From the NCBI GenBank assembly GCA_964019135.1, contig OZ025264.1, positions 1,116,001-1,180,000 of the forward strand: a stretch of DNA of 64,000 nucleotides, in the 5' to 3' direction. Numbering within the stretch: position 1 is the first letter of the stretch; the number at the start of each line of letters is the position of its first letter. The position numbers were made by a program, and so were the translations under genes. This stretch comes from Arenicola marina (lineage: Eukaryota > Annelida > Polychaeta > Arenicolidae). Shown piece by piece: positions 36,465 through 47,269 of the stretch. The notes under the pieces were generated by a model. It searched no databases, was not told where the DNA came from, and was given only the letters and a program-made list of their open reading frames with translations.

Positions 36465-37395
36465 AATAAGCCTGTCACCGACAGAGCTTACCGCGGTCGT
36501 CGCATCGATGACTTTTCGTTAGGGTTTGGTTTGTTCTCACTGTACACCGATAGACTATGGATTGGCGTTTTAAGTCCAGTTTCTCAAACCAGAGACCGTC
36601 ATGGTTGGCCATTCCATGACGCACAACACGTGCCAACCCCTCTTTTGGGATGCTAGATCCTCACAAGAATTCGAATCGTTGTCGAAAGCCTTGCAAACCT
36701 TGTCATGCTTGCAAACATACACACATACTAGTACGCAGTCTTGCTGCGTGTAGCCATGCACACACTTATACTCAAAGTATTCCTGCTTGTAGTCATACAC
36801 ACACACTAATACTCAAAATCCACACACACTAATACTCAAAGTCTTCCTGCATGTAGCCATACACACACGGGGGTACGCAAACTCCTCATAAAGGTAGCCA
36901 TGAAATGTGCATCTCTAGGGGATTGTGGTCTGCATTAAAGCGCGGACTGTGCATCTCGGGAGGGTTGTGGTCGGCATTAGACACGGGCTGTGCATCTGTG
37001 GAGGTTTGCGGTCTGCACTAGACACAAAATATGTACCGCATGGCAGGCGTGGGGTGATTACATTGCAAATATAATCAATTACGATTATAAGAAATACAAA
37101 AGTAATCGATAACGATTTCGATGACATTGAGTGTAAACACGATTACACTCATGTTTGCAAGCGTGGCATGATCGAGGACTTTCGGCATCGATTCGGATTC
37201 TTGGGAGGCTCTGCATGGCATCCCGGGTGAGGGGGTGGGCACGTATCGTGTGTGAAGGAATGGCCCACCACGACGGGCTCTGGTTTGAGAAACTGGACTT
37301 GAAACGCCAACCTAGGCACCCACCGGAGACTACAAACCAATCCCTAACGACAAGTCACCGATGCGACGACTTCTGGTAAGCTTTGTCGGTCACAT
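36465..37395. mobile_element. Foldback-like element with arms of about 240 bp
   Basis: 36465-36716 and the reverse complement of 37150-37395 are strongly alike: GTCACCGACARAGCTTACC at the ends, TTTCTCAAACCAGAG and TTGGCCATTCC inside. The spacer (36717-37149) holds CACACACTAATACTCAAA repeats, a 46-bp tandem repeat (36905-37025) and an AT-rich GTAATCG stretch. The long arms and lack of coding suggest a non-autonomous TIR or foldback transposon. It abuts the LTR at 37396. Confidence 0.75.
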
Positions 37396-38238
37396 TGTCA
37401 CGTTCGTCTAGGGGTAATTTATTACGTATAAATAAAACAATGGACAAAATGAGGACGAAAGAAGGCAAAAAATTCTTCTTTCTTTTCCCCTCTTTCTTTC
37501 TCTTTCTCGTCATACATGGCAGCTAGTATTCTTTCGTAAAAGTCCCGCTTCTCTCAGCATTCACAGCTATAATTAAACAATATGAACAAGCCATAATCAT
37601 TGGTCAAGGTATATGCACATACATTGGTGGCAATACATGTTTGAACTTATGAAATATAAACAAATAAGTACTCTTAAGACACTTACGTGAACATTCACCA
37701 TTTCCGTTACCATATCTGGCTTCCAGCACACATCATCTTCTAGCAGCACGACAGCTTGTCACCTTGGCACACAGCCGCACAATATACAAAACCTGGCACA
37801 CAGCCTCACAATATCATGGCACACAGCCTCACAATATCATGGCACACAGCCTAACAATATCATGGCACACAGCCTCACAATATCATGGCGCACAGCAGCG
37901 TGATATAATGGCACACAGCCTAACAAAGCGCTGGCACACAGCGTAACAACGCGCTGACACACAGCCTCACCACAGTAACCTCATCTCTCATCTGTTTATC
38001 TCTTTACTGCGGTTCAATATATACCGGCTACTGCCACTCCCATCTCTACTACAATTAACCAAGGACACTAAAATTAACTCGTACACAGTCACGCAATTAG
38101 ACCTTCCCAGATGCTGACATCTAGAACGCTGAGACAACTTGATTACTTGGCCAACTTTGGCACTCCTTCACACAGATGAAACTGACATAGACATCGATAA
38201 CTCAAAACCCTAAATCGAAAAACCCTGAATCCGTGACA
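37396..38238 (-). repeat. 3' LTR of a Gmr1-like gypsy element
   Basis: About 843 bp, reading TGTCACGGATTC...GAACGTGACA on the minus strand, next to a polypurine tract (CTTAAGAGGGGAGTAT, 38239-38254). It contains an internal 21-23-bp tandem repeat (CACACAGCCTCACAATATCATGG, 37783-37975). Confidence 0.85.
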
Positions 38239-40106
38239 ATACTCCCCTCTTAAGAAAATATCACTGCATATTTTACCAACAACGGGTTTCCAAAACTATG
38301 TACAAATATTACGCACACAAGACACATCTATTCATGCATACGACTAAGATAATCAGCGATAACATTGTCTTTGCCCTTAATGGCACGAATCTGATCTTTG
38401 TAGTTCTGGAAAAACATCGGCCATCTCCTAATACGACTATTAGAGACTTTGCATTTGTCAATGTACACTAAGGGTTGACGATCAGTTTCTAAGACGAACT
38501 CCTTTCCATATAGGTAAGTTTGAAAACGTTTAATGGCCCAAACTAAGGCCAAACATTTGCGTTCTATGACTGAATAAAAAAATTTTCGGGCAATGAGTTT
38601 AAACCATTTGACAATTTCCTCACTAATCTGTTAAAGGATGCAGTTGCATTGATCATTCCAAATGACATCTTACAAAACTGGTACAAGCCATCTGATGTAA
38701 CAAAAGCTGTCATTTGCTTCGAACCTTCTTCCATAGGAATCTTTTCTTTGTTTATCAGTCAAATCAGGATTTATTACCACATCTCTATAAGTCTATTTTC
38801 CTTTTACATCCGGTAAGTCTACGAGATTATCATCTTTAACATCTTCACCACATTCAATTATCGCGGTAGCAGCAAACTCTGTTGTAGTTACATCAGATGG
38901 TTTGTTATACAGTCTCAACATATTCGCATGAAACGTCTTCGTTTTATCATTGATTCTGATTTGATAGTCATTCAGAGCTACACATCGCTCTACCAAATAT
39001 GGTCCTTTCCACTGAAGTAACAACTTATTGTTTGAAGTTGGCAGCAATACTAAAACATGATCACCTATTTTGAAGGGTTTTTTCTTTGCTCCACGATCGT
39101 ATTGTCGTTTTTGTCGCACTCTGGCTTCAGTCAACTCGCGATGAGCTAGTTTACATGTATCTTCAAGTCGAGTTTTCAGATCTAGGACATACTAATAAGT
39201 AGTTTTCACATCGTCACATTCAACATCTTTAGTCCACAGTTGTTTTAATATCTGCATAGGGCCACGCACAGTTCAGTCATACAACATTTCAAATGGGGAA
39301 AATCCTAGGCTTTCCTGAGTAGCTTCACGATAAGCAAACGAGAACGTCAAGCGTAGAAGGAGACGAAAATCTGGGGATAAGTGCAATTGGAATATATATA
39401 GCGAGTGCCGACTATGTACATGCATTGCTGACAGAGTATATGCCGAAATGCCCGCGCGCCGTGAGTCATTTGGCGTATCGAAGCTTTATAATGGGATCGG
39501 CCATGTTAAATGTCTTTGTTTTTTTGCGTGCAAAGCACTGGTCTGATTTGAATGGTATTTGGCACACATGATGTCAGTAATATTGGTACCTATTCCACGA
39601 CATACGGGAAGTCTATCTGCATATATGTAGGCACAGCGATTTTTCTCCATTTTTATTCGGGTCAAATTTAACCATCCAATAGCTCAAAAGCTATAAATGT
39701 GAGGTGAAATCTGGGACACATTTCTTTCGTGCCTCTCTCAGAAGAATACTTTGAGAGAAACCGCGGATCTCTAGAGCCGATATTAACGGAGCTACAAAGA
39801 AAAACATGATTCGTGACCTTGACCTTATTGTGACCTTGACCTTGGAAGCGTGACCTTGATCAATATAGTGCTTTGGCCCAAATACTAATGTCATGTCTCA
39901 CGCAAAGTGTCGGTTGTCTGACATGTTCCCTTCATGGAGAAATTGGGGAGGCCATTTTCCCGCCAAAATGCTCCCGTAGGGTCCCATGTTAAACTTTGGG
40001 AATTTTTAGCGGGAAAACTATTTGGGCGATTTGCATAAATGAAAGACCATATAGAAGGTACTAATGGGCTCAATACGAGAAATAATTTGCAGCGTGATTA
40101 AATGGA

Positions 40107-40292
40107 ATGGAATGTTGGTGTTTTAGGCCACTTTTGTGTACATACAGGCTAAATTGGGCCAAGGAACCTCCCGAGACGATGAAGGATGAAGGAATGAAAC
40201 ATGCCCCAGATTAGGTGCCCGAGCCCGGATTCGAACCCAGGACCTATTGATCTGCGGTCTAGTGCGCTAACCACTACACCAGGGAGGCCCCC
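40107..40292 (-). mobile_element. tRNA-derived SINE with 12-bp target duplication
   Basis: The minus-strand head GGTGTAGTGGTTAGCGC (A box) and GGTTCGAATCC (B box), then a body ending AAAAGTGGCCTAAAACACCA. Flanked by TGATTAAATGGA at 40095-40106 and 40293-40304. Confidence 0.92.
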
Positions 40293-40766
40293 TGATTAAA
40301 TGGAAACTGCGAACGTTACAGCGATTCCGTTTTTTGGTCCTATCTTTCAATGGTTAAGAGAAGTTTGAAAAATTCCTGTGACCTTGACCTTTGACCTACA
40401 TTGCCCATCTACAAATTTAGCCTGACGGTGGGCCGTGGCATTGTCTGTGCAGAAGGCGGAGTCGATATCTCAAACTTTATAAAAAAAAAAAAAAATCTAA
40501 CATTTTCAATTTTCAAGAGGCTGTGGCGCGAAAACTGTTTATCCTATGTCAAAATGGCAATATTAAGAGAGCTAGAGCGGAAAATGTGTTTTGGACGTAT
40601 CATCGTGACCTTGACCTTTGAGTTATATTGCCCATTCACGAACTTGACCTGTCGATTGGCTGTCGGAATGTTTTGGTAAAAGAAGAGAACGATATCTTTA
40701 GGCATTTGACAGATAATGCGTCTACAGACAGACAGACAGACAGACAAACCGAACACACCGACATTA

Positions 40767-40838
40767 AAAATCTACGATTTTCGTCTTAACAAACCGAACA
40801 CACCGACATAAGACGAAAATCGTAGATTTTCGTCTTAA
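40767..40838. repeat. Nested palindrome
   Basis: AAATCTACGATTTTCGTCTTA is mirrored by TAAGACGAAAATCGTAGATTT. The second half is itself a palindrome (AAGACGAAAATC-GTA-GATTTTCGTCTT). Confidence 0.9.
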
Positions 40839-43699
40839 CAAAACTGCTGGCAATTATCTGTCCCAATCCTTGGGTTTTTCGTTACAAAGACGCTTTAAAA
40901 TCTGCTTCATGGTACCGTTAAATCTTTCAATCAATCCATTACAAATGGGATGGTAAGAAGTTGTAGTAAGCTGTTTGATAGAGACTAATCTGCAAATTTC
41001 TCTCATCAAGTCTGATGTAAACTGAGAACCTAAGTCACTGAGCACTTCGTCAGGAAAACCAACTCTGCTGTATATCCTCAAAAGTGCCTCGGCAACAGTC
41101 TCCGTATCAATTTTCTTCAAGAGAACAGATTCAGGGTACCTGGTGGCATAATCTATGACAGTCAAGGTATATCGGTGACCTCTGTCAGATGAAGGTTAAA
41201 TAGGACCAACAAAGTCGACAGCACCACGTTTGAATGGTCTGTCAATCAATGGAAGTTGAACCAGAGAAGCTTTACCAGATTTGCCTTTGGGAATAGTGCA
41301 TTGACAAATGTCGCAGGATCGACAGAATCGCGTGACGTCACCATGTACATTTGGCCAGTAGAATTGAGTTAATATCTTATCACTGGTCTTCCTGATGCCT
41401 AAATGACCACCAATGAGTGATTCATGAGCCAAAGCGAGAACCTGAGGACGATACGAACTGGGAACTACCAACTGTCTTATCGCGTCGCGACCTGGTTCAA
41501 TGACCTTGTAAAGAAGGCCCTTCCGAATTTTAAAGGCAGAAGTATTCGAGTTGTTAATTTTGGGTGGATCGTCGGCGTGAGCCATTAACCACAATTTAGA
41601 AAGAGACTTCAGAGGGCATCAATCAGAGATTCAACAGTGACGTTGTCGCCTACACCGTCAGGAACACGTAATGGTTGCGGTACGTCACATTGTCGTTTTG
41701 TCTGACTCCTAGTTACAATGGTATTAGCAATTTTTGCTGGATTTTGATTTTGCACCATCAATATTTCCAATAATTAGATCATAGATTGGGTTCTGCGTGC
41801 ACAAAGCTTCATCTTCTCCAGAGTAGAATGGGGTATTTACTTGAACCTTAGCAACTGGGTATTTTCGCATAGTGCCGTCAATTAGTAAACACATGTGATC
41901 CTTGCCCGTAAGCTGCTCTGGTTTCACTAAGCTGGAGCGTACAGCAACTCCGCTACATCCTGTGTCACGCAAGGTATTTACTAAAGTGCCACCAATCAGA
42001 CCCTTTCTAACAGGCATTCCCATGGAATCAGCGCTTGTTTCTGAACAATCTCCACTTACAATTGGGAGATATTTGCCATTAGCTACTTTTCAACTCAGAT
42101 ACTCTCATTACGCAACAACCAGCGGTTTCTACGTTAGCATTCTCAAGGGCATTATCTGACATCGACAAGTCAGCACCACTAGTGTCTACGGTATTCGTCA
42201 ACATCATTGCACCCGCTCTTTGTTTAACATCTGGAGTTTTGGAGTTGCGACATTATCTTGCTATATGACCTGTTTTGTCACAAAGGAAACATCGTCGTCT
42301 ATCAATAGGGGAGGGAGCAAAGTTATTTGTCTGTTTCCGATCTTCATATATAGTTACATTACTGCGACATCGGTCTGCGACATGTCCGATTCGCTTGCAC
42401 TTATAACAACATTTGTCTGTCCCGTTATTCTGCATGTCTCTGTCACGGGTCACCACGCGCGTTTTCTTACCGTCTAATGTACAACCGTGAATATACAAGT
42501 AGCGCTCAGCATATTCTTCGACAGAGTCACTAGAATGAGGATCTTTCTCACGAATGTATGTGCGCAAATCAAGACTGCAACATCGAAGAAATTGTTCTCT
42601 ACTGAAGAGATCACTCAGTTCGTGGTACGTCATCTTAATATCTGATAACCCACCTGGTCGAATTACTGCGGAGTCGAGCCATCTGTTCACTCGGTGTCAG
42701 TCCTGGTTCAACATTAGTGTCAAAAAACTTTCTTCTTTCTTTTGTTCTGTACCCGTCTTTGGTCAACAGATATCTGTGTAGTAAAGCGCTTTAACTTTAT
42801 CATAATCGCTGGCGTCTTCTATTGACATCCTGAAGTAGGTTTCCAAAGCCCGTCCAGTAAGTAGTGCACTAAGAGCAGTTGCCCAGTCGTCCGTATGCCA
42901 TTCCTGAGAATTAGCAAACCTTTCAAATCGATTCCATTATGCGTCAATATTGTCTTTACCGTCTTGAAATGTTGGTAACTTAGGGACCGGAACATGTGAT
43001 GAGTTGTACTATCTTTACAAATACTTTCTGTTTCGGCGTCTTTCTTAACCTTTTCTAATTCAGTCTCTTTTTCGAGTTTAGTTACTTCAAACTCTCGTTT
43101 CATACGCCTCTCATCTCGTTCTATCTCCAAGTCCCATCTACGAGTTTCCAACCTTTCTTTCTTTTCATTTTCCACGAAGTCTTTTACCTCTTAATCGGCA
43201 TAACCTAAGTCATTGCCAAGCCCCATTAACTCTTTCAACTCTACGTTATCCATTTCCACAACTTGACAAATAAGAATCTATGAATGAATAATTAACATTA
43301 TCACGTGAACTGGTGTCGGGGTGTCGTTTGAGGGAATAAACTGGATTATCGATCTCAGTCAAAGACATTATGTAGATTTCACTCACCCAACAAGATATAT
43401 AAAGACCACCTGCTTCGGTCCACTGCTTGATATTCCACAACACGCCTCCAATCTGACAACATGACAAGGACACTCCACGTGTGGTTCCGTATATAAATTA
43501 TTGACACTCCAAGTGATAAGCAGCTGAAACATCTGAGCACAAGTTTAAACATAAATCGACCATGGTGGTACAATTGACACGTTTGACGTAAATTATTGGC
43601 TTAGTATAATCATACGGGAAAAATAAGCCAACCGCAATACATATGCGCAAGGAAGGAGTTATACAATCAGCTACACATTTTAGATATATCCCGGACGAG

Positions 43700-44309
43700 C
43701 CCCGACTTTTTCGAGTTATGGTTTTGAGTTATCGATGTCTATGTCAGTTTCATCTGTGTGAAGGAGTGCCAAAATTGGCCAAGTTGTGTGAGCGTTCTAG
43801 ATGTCAGCATCTGGGAAGGTCTAATTGCGTGACTGTGTACGAGTTAATTTTAGTGTCTGGTTAATTGCAGTAGAGATGGGAGTGGCAGTAGTCGTGTGCC
43901 ATGATATTGTGAGGCTGTGTGCCATGATATTGTGAGGCTCTGTGCCACGATATTGTGAGGCTGTGTGCCATGATATTGTGAGGCTATGTGTCATGATATT
44001 GTGAGGCTGTGTGCCATGATATTGTGAGGCTGTGTGCCATTATAAGTTCAAACATGTATTGCCACCAATGTATGTGTGTATACCTTGACCAATAATTATG
44101 ACTTGTTTATATTGTTTAATTATAGCTGTGAATGCTGAGAGAAGCGGACTTTTACGAAAGAATAATAGCTGCCATGTATGATGAGAACGAGAAAGAAAGA
44201 GGGGGAAAGAAAGAAGAATTTTATTGTATTATGTAAACACAATATTTCGCCCTCATTTTGCCCATTGTTTTATTTATACGTTTTCAATTAGTCCTAGACG
44301 AACGTGACA
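43700..44309 (+). repeat. LTR of the Gmr1-like family, inverted relative to 37396-38238
   Basis: The plus strand here (GTTTTGAGTTATCGATGTC ... GACGAACGTGACA) matches the minus strand of 37396-38238. It includes the internal 23-bp repeat (GTGTGCCATGATATTGTGAGGCT, about seven copies, 43893-44043). The outer end is intact; the inner end is truncated. Confidence 0.85.
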
Positions 44310-47269
44310 GATAGGCGAGACTTATTTAGTCATAAGCGCAAATACCGCGACGCAAATCGTATCACTTAAACCAAACAAAGCTGCAAATCCATCATCTTTC
44401 GCAGACGGACGGATGCTAATCATATTTCCCATGGTTTAAACCTTAAAGTAACTATTTCAACAACAAGTTAATATTGGACGAATTTGGCGAGAACGGTATC
44501 ATGAGTTCAGAAGCAAGCGATTCCAGTACCAGCAGTTTGTATGAAGCCTGGGTAAAAGCCGATTTCTGATCGTAATGTTATGCGTTCAATTCCTGAGGGG
44601 CAAAGGATGTTATGGCATTTACTGATGGCTGCAACCCTTCTTCAGGCTGAAGACTGTGTCTTCTCCACGGTACTCATTTTGTGAAGAGAATTCCGCGGTC
44701 GTGATCAAATATGCAAATTATGATTAGATAGTTATAAAATAAACTCTACCTGGTTCAAGAGTAGGGTGCGGCAACGTATGGTATATCCATACAGTCATGT
44801 AGCATTGCCTCTTTCTTTATTACCAATCATTTAACATAGAGGCCATAAGTGACTATTGCCCACCACTCCGCCCTCTCTGACATGACGATAATGCTAAATG
44901 CAGCGTATTAATTTGTATTATAAGGATATTTGTGTATTTTATGTTAAACCATTTAAACAATATGTAAACCAGCAAACTGGCGGGGTCGCCAGGGGTCGCC
45001 TGAACTAATCTATACTAATAATCCATAATATGGGGAAGACGCATTTTCAGCCATCAGTAAATGTAAAAAAAAAACAATCGGGGGTAATGCACAACCCCGC
45101 GATGAGAAATCCGCCGCTCTCCAGGCTAAGCTTCATACAGACAGCTGATATTTGAATGTATCACAGGGTGAAAATACAAAGAAATTATAACCCGAATAAA
45201 TAAGGTTTCATTCATTAGCTGCCTTCTATATGCATTGTGAGGCCAGTAAGTCGGTGCTGTCAGGTTTAAACATGCCTGCCACAACCTAGTGGGCAGTGAA
45301 ATGCGTGCTTGCAGTTTCGAATACTATATTTTATGTATGACGGCTGGCTGGGTGAACTGCCCACGATAGAAATGGGTCTATGTGTAGTATTTCTGGTCCC
45401 AGGCCCGAATGGACGCCGGTTCTACCCTAGAAAGTTCTAGACGGGTTTCGAACCGGCGACCCATCGCATCCCGAGCGAACACCTTACACGTTAGGCCAAA
45501 GGGAAATTCCCATTTGGCCCGAGGCGCTTGGTGTCTTTTATCCACCGGGCCTGGGCCGAGATATCACATATGCTCGTCTAGCTCCGGATGACCGGCGCCC
45601 AGCATATAAACAGGGCGGGTGGCTTGAGACACACTCAGACACACACAGATGGAGAGACACAACTTGCAGACTTATCCACACCACAGCCCGTGTCTGCTGG
45701 AGTCTGGACACTGGGATAGGACTCATTCACCGACCATGGCCAACATCGCATGCCCCATGTGTTGATGAAAGGATAAACGGAAACTGCTGGCAAAAGCAGC
45801 TGCGTTATGATCTGTTGACTGTCTAACCTCTAAACAAGGCCGGTTATAAATCGCCCGGCTTCTGAAATTATTGATTAAAATCGAATTTATTTATTTAGAT
45901 TATCCGTATAATAATATAATCATGATTGTAATTGTGACTACTTTCAAAATAATAGTAGGCGGCCTATGTAATTGCAATCTATTAAGATATTCGTAATGAA
46001 TCGATTACTTCTATTTGCCTGTAATCGTAATCGTAATTATGAAATTTCCAAGTAATTAATCGCATCGCATTCGATTACATTTACAATGTAGGCTATATCA
46101 CCCCATACCTCCCGCTCACTCTTCACTGTCCTGGGGTGCTAATTATTGTGGATATACATTAGTAGAAGTGTAAGTGGGTATTAGTTGGTTGCTTATCAAA
46201 AAAATTTAGTAGTGGCGGCTGGGGATAACACAAAGCAATGATGCATAAATAGGCCTACAGCCAGCTTTGTGGGCTTTTCTCATCGCTCTCCACCTCCTCC
46301 CCGTCACCCCGATGGTGTCGTACTATTTTACACCATTGGTGACAGCTTTATCTTCTTTAGTTTCATCGGCATGCAGGGCGCGAGACGAACCCGGAGTATC
46401 CCGCCCTCTCCCCATCCCAGATACCAACCTGCGGCCACCCGGTTTTTCGTTGAATGCCAGGCGCGATTTCAAGGCCAATATTTGAATCGCGCGCCCAATT
46501 TCCTGCAGGGATCCTTGTTACGAAAGTAGCCCAGGGAATGAATACCGGGGTGCAGTGCGACAAACTTGTGACATTAAGCCATGGATAGATAGCTCCACCT
46601 CAGACCAGGGTGCTCCCGGAGCATGGGAAGGGGCGGTGCGTGCGCTAACCGCTTGTGAGGGGAACCCAACATACGGGAGGCATGCCGAGCAAAGGCCCAG
46701 AGCAAAGATACTGTCACCTTTGACCGCGATACGTCGCGCAACTGCACAACTGCTGGTGAACGCTGAAATTGGCGGCCACGACTTGGCGCAGGAAGTCCCG
46801 GGCGGGAATCTGCCGTGCTCGGCCCGAGATATCCAGTAGATACCAAGGATCGTGTAAAACTATCCTTGTTGATACCAAACTATCGGTGCAATGTGACGGG
46901 ACGCCTGCTGGGCGTGCGCTTGTCACCAACTTAACTAGGAAGGGGGGGGGGGGGTGTAGGGGTCGGGCAAGGGGTATTTCCGTTCCTCGGAAATGCGCTT
47001 TTCATTTCACCGTGAACTGGAAATGCAGAAAATAATTGTTCGTGAACCGGGAATGGGATATTATCCGATCATCATGGATTTTCATTAATCGTGAACTGAG
47101 ATTCTCAAGGATAAATAGCCGTGAATTGGAAAATCGCCAATTTATATCATGTATCCACCCTTCACATAATATGCCGGCAGTTTTTCATTTAATTCACCGT
47201 GGTCTGGGAATAAAGGAATTAATTTTTCGCAATCTGGGAAGACTTTTCATCTGACACCTCGTTTGATAT
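44310..47269. other. Right-arm segment, no gene seen
   Basis: The first 110 bp (44310-44420) match the reverse complement of about 36370-36470 in the left arm. The rest has no left-arm counterpart except a GTAATCG-rich stretch (45900-46100, compare 37040-37140). Overlapping short frames at 46270-47035 look compositional. 47000-47230 holds degenerate CGTGAACTGGGAA repeats. Confidence 0.6.
45430..45505 (-). mobile_element. tRNA-like SINE head fragment
   Basis: The minus strand reads TTGGCCTAACGTGTAAGG ... GGTTCGAAACCCGTC, an A-box-like and a good B-box motif at tRNA spacing. No tRNA cloverleaf could be completed. Confidence 0.5.

Larger units (their letters stand above)
39385..40852. mobile_element. 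Insertion nested in the integrase region
   Basis: Interrupts integrase-derived sequence. Contains several TGACCTTGACCTT motifs (39820-39860, 40378-40400, 40606-40622), an A-run (40481-40494), a CAGA microsatellite (40729-40745) and a terminal palindrome. A microsatellite followed by a 3' stem-loop is typical of non-autonomous Helitron/Helentron-type elements (DINE/pearl group). That assignment is inference. A SINE is nested inside. Confidence 0.6.
37396..43580 (-). mobile_element. Degraded Gmr1-like Ty3/gypsy element (PR-IN-RT-RH order)
   Basis: Minus strand, high to low coordinate: gag with a charged coiled-coil segment and two zinc-knuckle-like motifs (about 43180-42250); aspartic protease with DTGCSG (about 42020-41720); integrase zinc finger and core with IERFNGTMKQ (41594-40854); a nested insertion (about 39385-40852); integrase C-terminal part (39360-38793); RT portion with YQFCKMSFGM (about 38780-38580); RNase H ending NVIADYLSRMHE (38552-38328). 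Gypsy-type domains in copia-like order mark the Gmr1 group. Many breaks, and part of RT is missing. No matching direct 5' LTR is seen; the copy on the right is inverted. Confidence 0.85.

Noticed and set aside
40230-40292. A real tRNA gene
   Set aside because: A and B boxes are present, but the sequence continues into a SINE body, has a 12-bp target duplication and cannot form a full cloverleaf.
46267-47035. Several overlapping frames of 70-95 codons on both strands
   Set aside because: GC-rich stretch without motif, start context or splice partner; frames overlap on both strands.
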